NCBI GenBank assembly: GCA_964434235.1
Contig: CAYSUN010000049.1
Coordinates: 1-6,398 of the forward strand
Reading direction: 5' to 3'
DNA: 6,398 bases
Origin: JABMRF01 sp964434235
GTDB taxonomy: Bacteria > Patescibacteriota > Patescibacteriia > UBA11705 > JABHMO01
Position 1 is the stretch's first letter; the number at the start of each line of letters is the position of its first letter. Under the pieces are notes generated by a model. That model saw only the letters and a list, made by a program, of their open reading frames with translations, was not told the DNA's origin and did no database searches. Positions 1-5,454 of the stretch are shown in pieces. The position numbers and the translations under genes were made by a program.

Positions 1-79
1 CTTTATTCCAACTACTTTATTTGTTGATTTACTGTCCAAAGTTGTTGGATAGCCGTTTAAATAATTTTTAACTCATAAC

Positions 80-107
80 TCACCACAAAGTGGTCACTTC
101 GTGATAA
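80..107. promoter_or_regulatory. imperfect palindrome just upstream of thrS
   Basis: The core at 84-103 is a near-perfect inverted repeat: CACAAAGTG, two bases, then CACTTCGTG, with one mismatch between the arms. It can alternatively fold as two small adjacent hairpins (ACCAC/GTGGT with loop AAA, and TCAC/GTGA with loop TTC). It ends 9 bases before the thrS start codon and includes the TGA TAA stop pair that closes the thrS frame upstream. It could be an operator or a translational control hairpin, or just a fragment of the heptamer-type spacer DNA seen at the right end (ACTCATA and ACTCACC lie immediately to its left). The symmetry is visible; a regulatory role is a guess. Confidence 0.35.
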
Positions 108-116
108 TTCATTTAT

Positions 117-1910
117 ATGAACAATTTAGAAACAATGCGTCATTCGTTAAGTCACATCATGGCTCAGGCTGTGTTAAAGTTGTATCCAAACGCTAAGCTA
201 GCAATTGGACCAGCTATTGATAATGGTTTTTATTATGACTTTGATCTTGGCGAAGAATCATTTTCCAAAGAAAATTTAAAATCAATTGAAAAGGAAATGC
301 GTAAGATCGTTGCTAGTGATCAAAAGTTTGAAAAATTTAATCTTACTATTGAAGAAGCTAAAAAATTAGTATCAGAAAATCCTTACAAATTAGAATTAAT
401 TAAAGACTTGGTTCAACAGGGTGAAACAGAAATAAGTTTTTATAAGAATTTAGACAATGAAGGAAATCAAGTTTTTGTTGATATGTGTCGAGGTCCACAC
501 GTAGCTTTAACCAAAGAAGTTGGAGCATTTAAATTGCATAAAGTGGCTGGAGCTTATTGGCGGGGAGATGAAAAAAATAAAATGATACAAAGAATTTACG
601 CTTTAGCTTTTGAAACACGTGAAGAAATTGAGGATTATTTGAAATTGCTTGAGGAAGCTGAAAAAAGAGATCATCGTATTATTGGTAAGAACTTATTTTT
701 ACTTGATCCAAAAGTTGGTTTAGGTTTGGCACTTTGGAAACCACAAGGCGCTCAACTTTGGCGAACAATTGAAGATTTTTGGTACAAGGCTCACTATGAA
801 GGTGGCTATGAATTGGTCCGTAGTCCACATATTGGTTCTCGTGCCCTTTGGGAAACTTCTGGTCATTGGAATTTTTATAATGATTCAATGTTTCCGGTCC
901 TTGAAGTCAGTAAATCATTGCAAGAAATGCAAGAGGGTATTGTGGTTGATCGACCAAAAGAAGAATACTTATTAAAACCAATGAATTGTCCTTTTGCAGT
1001 ACAAATTTACAAAGCTGATAAATGGTCTTATCGTGATTTGCCACTTCGTTGGGCAGAATGTGGAACAGTTTATCGTTATGAAAAATCTGGGGAACTTTCT
1101 GGACTAACACGAGTTCGTGGTTTTACTCAAGATGATGCTCATATTATTTGTACAAAAGAACAAGTTGAAGCAGAGTTAGTTCGTGTTGGAGATTTTGTAA
1201 AGTACATGTTTGATTCATTTGGTTTTAGTAATTATAAAATATATCTTTCTGTTAGTGATCGTAAAAATGATAAAAAACAAGTTGGCACAAAAGAAGGTTG
1301 GGATTTTGCTGAACAAGTTTTGGAAAATGTGGCTAAACAGCTTGGTATTGAATATGAGGTTGAAGAAGGAGAAGCTGCTTTTTATGGTCCAAAGTTGGAT
1401 TATAAAGTAAAAGATGCTCTTGGTCGAGAATGGCAATGTTCAACAATCCAGTTTGATTTTAATTTGCCAGAACGATTTGACATGACATATACAAATTCTG
1501 AAGGAAAAGAAGAAAGACCATACATGATTCATCGTGCACTTTTTGGCTCTTTTGAAAGATTTATTGGTCTTTTGATTGAACATTATGCTGGAGCTTTCCC
1601 ATTTTGGTTATCACCAGAACAAATTAGGATTTTGCCAGTCTCCGAAAAATTTAATGATTATGGTGAGGAAATTAAAATTAGTTTAAGAAAAGCAGGCCTC
1701 CGAGCAGAACTTGATAGTCAAGCAGAATCTTTGCCAAAAAGAATTAGAAATGGAGAAAAAGCCAAAATTCCATATCTTTTAGTTGTTGGAGAAAAAGAAG
1801 CAACTGACAAAACTATAGCCGTTCGAAAAAGGGGACAAGGTGATTTGGGTGCTCAAGCTTTGGCTCAATTTATCGAGCAAGCTACAAAAGAAAATTCTGA
1901 AAAATTATAA
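117..1910 (+). CDS. thrS: threonine--tRNA ligase lacking the TGS domain
   Basis: Cytoplasmic class II aminoacyl-tRNA synthetase that charges tRNA-Thr with threonine using ATP. The order is editing domain (about 1-180), catalytic core (about 190-500) and C-terminal anticodon-binding domain (about 500-597). Editing-site residues are present: H9 and H13 in HSLSH, and D122, C124 and H128 in DMCRGPH. Zinc ligands are C291, H342 and H472. Motif 2 runs from RWAECGTVYR through VRGFTQDDAH (311-342); motif 3 is HRALFGSFERF (472-482). At 597 residues it is about 45 shorter than the roughly 640-residue E. coli enzyme. All of the loss is at the N-terminus: the TGS domain is absent, and in-frame TGA TAA at 102-107 rules out an upstream start. 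Met7 is an alternative start. No Shine-Dalgarno site is visible. Oddities: NCPFA replaces the usual NCPGH after the zinc cysteine, and about 15 extra residues lie near 261-283. The editing site is otherwise intact, so proofreading is expected. Identity is secure. Confidence 0.97.
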   Translation: MNNLETMRHSLSHIMAQAVLKLYPNAKLAIGPAIDNGFYYDFDLGEESFSKENLKSIEKEMRKIVASDQKFEKFNLTIEEAKKLVSENPYKLELIKDLVQQGETEISFYKNLDNEGNQVFVDMCRGPHVALTKEVGAFKLHKVAGAYWRGDEKNKMIQRIYALAFETREEIEDYLKLLEEAEKRDHRIIGKNLFLLDPKVGLGLALWKPQGAQLWRTIEDFWYKAHYEGGYELVRSPHIGSRALWETSGHWNFYNDSMFPVLEVSKSLQEMQEGIVVDRPKEEYLLKPMNCPFAVQIYKADKWSYRDLPLRWAECGTVYRYEKSGELSGLTRVRGFTQDDAHIICTKEQVEAELVRVGDFVKYMFDSFGFSNYKIYLSVSDRKNDKKQVGTKEGWDFAEQVLENVAKQLGIEYEVEEGEAAFYGPKLDYKVKDALGREWQCSTIQFDFNLPERFDMTYTNSEGKEERPYMIHRALFGSFERFIGLLIEHYAGAFPFWLSPEQIRILPVSEKFNDYGEEIKISLRKAGLRAELDSQAESLPKRIRNGEKAKIPYLLVVGEKEATDKTIAVRKRGQGDLGAQALAQFIEQATKENSEKL

Positions 1911-1941
1911 TTAGTAAGTTAGTAGATAATTTAAAAGTTGA

Positions 1942-1967
1942 AAAGCGAGCCAATGGAGGCTCGCTTT
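1942..1967. terminator. bidirectional stem-loop terminator between convergent genes
   Basis: A perfect 10-bp stem (AAAGCGAGCC at 1942-1951, GGCTCGCTTT at 1958-1967) encloses a 6-base loop. It is much richer in GC than its surroundings. It lies 31 bases after the thrS stop and 17 bases before the last codon of the opposing gene. The T-rich ends of the arms serve both directions: TTTGTTG follows on the plus strand and TTTTCAACTTTT on the minus strand. A shared Rho-independent terminator is the natural reading. The U tracts are short and interrupted, so efficiency is uncertain. Confidence 0.85.
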
Positions 1968-1984
1968 GTTGTAGCTTGATTTGA

Positions 1985-2608
1985 TCAATCTTGATCTTTA
2001 TTTTGATCATTAAGATCGTTGTAGATTCTTTGGAATTTCTCAGCTTGTTTTTTCTTGGCTTCATGATGAAGTCTGAACATTTTTAGAATGATGAGAAAAT
2101 AAATTCGAGCGTTTATCAAGTTGATTGGTACTTTCACCAAAGGAATGGAACACTCAAATTTTTGTTCTAGAAAGACAACCCTTGATTCCCACTTAGTTGG
2201 ATCAGTGCTTTCGAAGTGGGACATGGCTGATCGGTAATCAAAATCTTTGATTGGTTGCTCGCGGAGTAAAAGTGCAGTTTCCCATTCCTTTTCTTCTTCC
2301 GCTGAAATTTCGTTTGGATACGGGCTATTTTCTCTCCGCATTTCTGTTCGAACTTCTTCTATCATTTCTTTGTTAAAGTCAGGGGATAGAGCAATCAGGG
2401 GTTGCAGAGCCAAAACAATTCTGTTTTTTTCGTAGTAGGTAATGATGTTGGCTTCAAGTAAAACATGAAGATAGTTAAGAATAAGTGCTTCTGTTGTTGC
2501 TGTATCGGTGGTTTTTGATTCCTTATTAATTTGATTGTTTGGCGTATTCCTAGGCTTGTTGTGATTGCCGAAGTCAACTTCAATAATATTGTTATGATTA
2601 TTAGGCAT
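1985..2608 (-). CDS. hypothetical protein, 207 aa
   Basis: I do not recognise this protein. The N-terminus (1-40) is polar, rich in Asn, Lys and Thr, and probably disordered. A helical, moderately hydrophobic stretch (41-75, from ALILNYLHVL to LQPLIALSP) is followed by a strongly charged Glu/Arg/Lys section (78-122). Another amphipathic to hydrophobic segment (155-178, PLVKVPINLINARIYFLIILKMF-like) leads into a basic, then Asn/Asp/Gln-rich tail. No signal peptide is seen; the 155-178 segment contains Lys and Arg and is a doubtful membrane helix. The single Cys (153) argues against a zinc finger. That it is a real gene is supported by an AGGAG site six bases before the ATG, a promoter-like sequence farther upstream, and a shared terminator after the stop. 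Its G+C (about 38% by hand count) is slightly above its neighbours (about 35%). It is transcribed convergently to thrS and divergently from the protease gene. Function unknown; the all-helical look would fit a small cytoplasmic binding or regulatory protein, but that is speculation. Confidence 0.85.
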   Translation of the reverse strand: MPNNHNNIIEVDFGNHNKPRNTPNNQINKESKTTDTATTEALILNYLHVLLEANIITYYEKNRIVLALQPLIALSPDFNKEMIEEVRTEMRRENSPYPNEISAEEEKEWETALLLREQPIKDFDYRSAMSHFESTDPTKWESRVVFLEQKFECSIPLVKVPINLINARIYFLIILKMFRLHHEAKKKQAEKFQRIYNDLNDQNKDQD

Positions 2609-2614
2609 TTTAGT

Positions 2615-2619
2615 CTCCT
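2615..2619 (-). promoter_or_regulatory. Shine-Dalgarno site AGGAG
   Basis: Read on the minus strand, AGGAG lies six bases before the ATG of the 207-residue protein gene. This is the only canonical ribosome binding site in the window and it fixes that start codon. The four plus-strand genes have none of this quality. Confidence 0.85.
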
Positions 2620-2642
2620 ATTGAAAAGATCAATTCCATTAA

Positions 2643-2670
2643 TTATTACACTTATTGATAAAAAAGTCAA
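2643..2670 (-). promoter_or_regulatory. sigma70-type promoter for the 207-aa gene
   Basis: On the minus strand TTGACT (2665-2670) is followed after 16 bases by TAATAA (2643-2648), or after 17 bases by AATAAT. The -35 box matches TTGACA at five of six positions. Transcription would begin near 2636, giving a leader of under 30 bases that contains the AGGAG site. The fit to consensus and to the gene position is good; no experimental support. Confidence 0.65.
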
Positions 2671-2675
2671 GTGGG

Positions 2676-2705
2676 CTTACATTTTTACTTAAAATATTAT
2701 ATAAT
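2676..2705 (+). promoter_or_regulatory. possible promoter for the protease gene
   Basis: A perfect TATAAT at 2700-2705 is preceded 18 bases upstream by CTTACA (2676-2681, four of six matches to TTGACA). It lies about 45 bases before the protease ATG and sits back to back with the minus-strand promoter, so the 143-base spacer would be a divergent control region. The AT-rich setting makes chance -10 matches common. Confidence 0.45.
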
Positions 2706-2751
2706 TGCAAAGTAAATACTGATTAGAAATTTATTAAACAAATATAAAATT

Positions 2752-4854
2752 ATGAAGACTAGGAAATTGGCAATTGCCCTAATTTTAGTAAGTTTTTGTT
2801 TTGGCAGTACTGTATTTGCTGGCACAGATACTTATTATAATAGACAATGGTATTTAGATAAAATTTTCGCTCAAGATGCTTGGACCGTTACTACTGGTAG
2901 TAGTTCAGTCATCGTGGCAGTATTAGATACTGGTGTAGATATTGATCATCCAGATTTACAAAATAATATTTGGATAAATACAGATGAAATAGTAGGAGAT
3001 GGGATAGATAATGATCGCAATGGTTATGTCGATGATCGCAATGGTTATGATTTTATTAATAGACGACCCAATCCAGAACCAATTGTTACTGTCTCACATG
3101 ACGCAAGTGCAGTTCACCACGGAACTTTTATTGCTGGTTTAATTTCCGCTATACATGATAACAGTAAAGGAATTAAAGGAGTTACCAGTAATGTAAAAAT
3201 TATGCCTTTGGTGGTTTTGAATCCTGAAGGTATGGGTAATTCACTTTTAGTGGCTGATGCAATTGATTATGCTGTTAATAATGGAGCGGATATTATAAAT
3301 TTAAGTTTTGGCGGAGATGAACACAGTGTTAGACTTCGAAACTCAATTGTTAATGCTTATGAAAAAGGTGTTTTAATTGTAGCTGCAGCTGGAAATGCTC
3401 TTAATGGTACGCCTAATGGAGTTGATATGAGTAGTCATCCCTTGTATCCGATTTGTTATGATCAGGAATTTTCGCAAAATATGATTTTGGGTGTAATTTC
3501 TAGTAATAAAAGTAATCAAGTTTCAACTTTTTCAAATTACGGTAATGGTTGTATTGATATTGCTGCACCAGGTGAAGACATAGTTAGTTTGCTTTATCAT
3601 AATACTGCTTATGCTGAATTTGATCAGCCATATGCTACTGGATGGTACGGAACTTCTTTTGCTAATGCTTTAGTGTCTGGTGCCGCGGCACTTCTTCGTT
3701 CCAAAAATTCAAATATTACCCCAGTTCAGATGATTCAAGTTTTAACGCAAAATGCTAGTTTGCTTTTTGCTAATCAAACTAAATGGACTGGCAAAGTAGG
3801 TTCCGGCGTTTTAAATATAAAAAAAGCGTTGGACAATATTAGTGCAAATTCTAGTACTTTGCCAACACCAATAAATCAAACGCCAACAAATTCAACTTCT
3901 ACTCCAGTTGTCACGCCAGCGACAGTTAGTGAAGACTTGGGTACTGTTCTTAATGGAGCAGAAATTTTAGTTTCTACAAAAAAATCAGGTTATAGTTCAG
4001 TTAATTTTTATAGTTCAATGTTTATTAAAAATGATGAAATAGAATTATTAAAAGGAGTTCAATTTCAAGGTTTAAATATTCAAGTCGCAAATGTTACGGG
4101 CGAATTAAAAGCAATTATTGTGGGAGCAACCAAGGGTGCTCAATCTTTTGTGCGTGTTCTTGATCGAAATGGCACAATCTTGTCTAGCTTTTTAGCTTTT
4201 GGAGATAGCTTTCTTGGTGGAGTTGAAGTGTCAGCTGGTGATGTTGATAATGACGGCGAAACTGAATTAGTTGTAGCCCCAGAAAGTGGGTATGCTCCGA
4301 TAGTTCGAATCTTTAATATGAATGGACAACTTGAAAAAGAATTTTTAGCTTATAATAAAGTTTATCAAGATGGTGTGAATGTTGAAGTCGGAGATGTTGA
4401 TGGTGATGGTTTGCAAGAAATAATAACTGCTCCACGTAAAAATCTTTTACCAAAAATTAAAATTTTTAAAGGTGATGGAACTCTAAAAAAAGAATTTTTA
4501 GCTTATTCGCCACAATTTACAGGCGGGGTTAATATTTCCGTTGGAGATTTAAATGGCGATAATAAGGCTGATATTATAACTGGAGCTGGTGCTGGCGGTG
4601 GGCCACACGTAAAAGCTTTTACCTATAATGGTAATGAATTTTTAAGTTTTTTTGCCTATGGTTCAAATTTCACTGGTGGGGTTGAAGTCGAGGTTGCTGA
4701 TTGGAACAAGGACGGAAAAAATAATATAATAACGGCACCTGGTCCAGGTGGCGGTCCTCATATTAAAGTTTGGAGTAAGTCTGGTAATTATATGGCACAA
4801 TTTTTTCCATTCTCATCAAATTTTACTTCTGGTATAAATATAGCTGTAAGATAA
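2752..4854 (+). CDS. secreted S8 subtilase with C-terminal FG-GAP/VCBS-type repeat domain
   Basis: Exported subtilisin-family serine endopeptidase, 700 residues. A signal peptide (MKTRK, hydrophobic core, VFA with cleavage likely after A23) leads almost directly into the catalytic domain, with RQWYLDKIFAQDAW typical of subtilase mature starts; no I9-type pro-domain is present. The triad is D59 (VLDTGVDIDHPDL), H123 (HHGTFIAG) and S302 (GTSFANALVSG), with N215 (AAAGN) for the oxyanion hole. A probable calcium-binding loop (GDGIDNDRNGYVDD, 82-95) lies between Asp and His. C235 and C267 could form a disulphide. After a Ser/Thr/Pro/Asn linker (about 363-392) come six propeller-blade-like units; four carry Asp-rich loops such as DVDNDGE and DVDGDG exactly 51 residues apart (D497, D548, D599, D650). 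The protein ends in a strand with no LPXTG, membrane anchor or sorting domain, so release or non-covalent attachment outside the cell is inferred. Proline is missing after the serine motif (ANA in place of A-[AT]-P). No Shine-Dalgarno site. The substrate is unknown. Confidence 0.93.
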   Translation: MKTRKLAIALILVSFCFGSTVFAGTDTYYNRQWYLDKIFAQDAWTVTTGSSSVIVAVLDTGVDIDHPDLQNNIWINTDEIVGDGIDNDRNGYVDDRNGYDFINRRPNPEPIVTVSHDASAVHHGTFIAGLISAIHDNSKGIKGVTSNVKIMPLVVLNPEGMGNSLLVADAIDYAVNNGADIINLSFGGDEHSVRLRNSIVNAYEKGVLIVAAAGNALNGTPNGVDMSSHPLYPICYDQEFSQNMILGVISSNKSNQVSTFSNYGNGCIDIAAPGEDIVSLLYHNTAYAEFDQPYATGWYGTSFANALVSGAAALLRSKNSNITPVQMIQVLTQNASLLFANQTKWTGKVGSGVLNIKKALDNISANSSTLPTPINQTPTNSTSTPVVTPATVSEDLGTVLNGAEILVSTKKSGYSSVNFYSSMFIKNDEIELLKGVQFQGLNIQVANVTGELKAIIVGATKGAQSFVRVLDRNGTILSSFLAFGDSFLGGVEVSAGDVDNDGETELVVAPESGYAPIVRIFNMNGQLEKEFLAYNKVYQDGVNVEVGDVDGDGLQEIITAPRKNLLPKIKIFKGDGTLKKEFLAYSPQFTGGVNISVGDLNGDNKADIITGAGAGGGPHVKAFTYNGNEFLSFFAYGSNFTGGVEVEVADWNKDGKNNIITAPGPGGGPHIKVWSKSGNYMAQFFPFSSNFTSGINIAVR
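3011..3049 (+). repeat. 18-base direct repeat inside the subtilase calcium loop
   Basis: The same 18 bases (ATGATCGCAATGGTTATG) occur at 3011-3028 and 3032-3049, 21 bases apart and in the same frame, coding NDRNGY...DDRNGY. Subtilases of this type often have two Asp-Asn-Gly stretches here, so the protein pattern is expected. The complete nucleotide identity suggests a recent local duplication or conversion. Confidence 0.8.
4105..4851 (+). repeat. 153-base periodic coding repeats (propeller blades)
   Basis: Residues 452-700 of the subtilase fall into units beginning near 452, 503, 554, 605 and 656, each 51 residues apart; the last stops at residue 45 of its cycle. The shared pattern is two acidic loop residues, a hydrophobic strand ending in AP or GAG, a VKVF-like strand, an NG or DG turn, FLAY, then GGVNVEVGD. 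A weaker, sixth unit precedes them at about 402-451, without the acidic loop. FG-GAP/VCBS-like repeats of this kind form beta-propellers with calcium in the Asp-rich loops. GGGPH occurs only in the last two units. Confidence 0.85.
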
Positions 4855-4875
4855 TTTATTTAATAATTAATTTGA

Positions 4876-4900
4876 AACCGATCGCTTGAGCGGTCAGGTT
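4876..4900. other. stem-loop between protease and RmlC-like gene
   Basis: The arms AACCGATCGC (4876-4885) and GCGGTCAGGTT (4890-4900) pair with one G-T wobble and one bulged A around a TTGA loop, giving about 10 base pairs. It begins 21 bases after the protease stop and ends 11 bases before the next ATG. No run of T follows on the plus strand, so it is not a classical terminator. It may protect or separate the two messages, or affect translation of the downstream gene, for which GGA at 4901-4903 is the only weak ribosome-binding match. Confidence 0.5.
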
Positions 4901-4911
4901 GGATAAATATT

Positions 4912-5367
4912 ATGATACAGGATGTAAAGATTAAACCAATAAAAAAGTTTTCTGACGACAGAGGTTTTTTTGCTGAAATTATTAAAGAGGGGGAGGATAC
5001 ATTTCAAACTGTTAAACAAACAAGTTATACAGAAACACATCCTGGCGTTATAAAAGCTTTTCATTGGCACAAAAAACAGTGGGATGTTTGGTTTGTTGTT
5101 CGAGGTATGGCGCAGGTAGTTTTGCATGATTTACGGCCAGAGTCTTTAACTAAAGGCGAAACGCAAGTGATTTATGCAGGGCAAGACAATCAGTGTCTTA
5201 TTTCTATTCCGCCAGGCGTGGCGCATGGTTATCGAGTTTTGGGTAATGAAAAAGTGTGTTTGTTTTATCACACTTCGGAAGCTTATGATTCAACTGAGCC
5301 AGATGAAGAGAGAATAGATTATAATGATCCACAAATTGGATTTGATTGGACTACGAAAAATAAATAA
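4912..5367 (+). CDS. RmlC-like cupin, dTDP-4-dehydrorhamnose 3,5-epimerase family
   Basis: Cytoplasmic cupin-fold protein of the family that epimerises C3 and C5 of 4-keto-6-deoxy nucleotide sugars, as in dTDP-rhamnose synthesis. Family landmarks in order: DDRGFFAEI (15-23), GVIKAFHWH (45-53, where H51 matches the family's catalytic His in GLHYQ), VRGMAQVVLHDLR (63-75), IPPGVAHGYRVL (99-110), FYHTSEAYDSTEPDEE (118-133, with the tyrosine of the active site) and IDYNDPQIGFDW (135-146, with the conserved Asp-Pro). At 151 residues it is shorter than typical RmlC (about 180), and HWHKKQWDVWFVVRG departs from the usual HYQ...K-V-V-RG segment that helps bind the nucleotide sugar. Family membership is clear; the exact substrate is not. 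Its product would be expected to feed surface polysaccharide or glycosylation, but no other sugar-nucleotide gene lies in the window. Start chosen as the first Met that leaves the domain whole. Confidence 0.85.
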   Translation: MIQDVKIKPIKKFSDDRGFFAEIIKEGEDTFQTVKQTSYTETHPGVIKAFHWHKKQWDVWFVVRGMAQVVLHDLRPESLTKGETQVIYAGQDNQCLISIPPGVAHGYRVLGNEKVCLFYHTSEAYDSTEPDEERIDYNDPQIGFDWTTKNK

Positions 5368-5420
5368 AATATAAAAATTAAAATTAGCCAAGAATTTATA
5401 TTTAAACAAAATATTTAGAT

Positions 5421-5426
5421 TATAAT
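5421..5426 (+). promoter_or_regulatory. possible -10 element before the phosphatidyltransferase gene
   Basis: TATAAT lies 28 bases before the ATG at 5455, in an 87-base, almost pure A/T spacer. No convincing -35 box is found at the right distance. The gene might instead be read through from the RmlC-like gene, since no terminator hairpin is seen between them. Confidence 0.25.
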
Positions 5427-5454
5427 TTGATTTTTTAATTTTGATTTTGCAAGT

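Noticed and set aside
2..52. Open frame from the left edge ending in TAG at 50-52 (about 16 residues), possible C-terminus of an upstream gene
   Set aside because: Two forward frames are open from the edge and the piece is too short to judge; no recognisable motif.
1..116. T-box leader for thrS
   Set aside because: The leader lacks space for the full structure and no T-box core sequence or antiterminator/terminator pair was found.
769..1436. Several 66-73-codon frames within thrS on both strands
   Set aside because: Composition and position show that they are shadows of the ThrRS reading frame.
2247..2435. Plus-strand 62-codon frame opposite the 207-residue gene
   Set aside because: It lies wholly antisense to a better supported gene and has no start signals or recognisable domain.
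2752..2820. Lipoprotein signal because of Cys16 in the protease leader
   Set aside because: The residues before it (VSF) do not fit a lipobox; a standard signal peptidase site after VFA fits better.
4894..5127. Minus-strand frame opposite the RmlC-like gene, and a similar one at 5290-5547
   Set aside because: Antisense to genes with clear family motifs; low-complexity translations.
5374..5442. Inverted repeat AAAATTAAAA / TTTTAATTTT before the phosphatidyltransferase gene
   Set aside because: Pure A/T arms with a loop of about 50 bases are expected by chance in this spacer.
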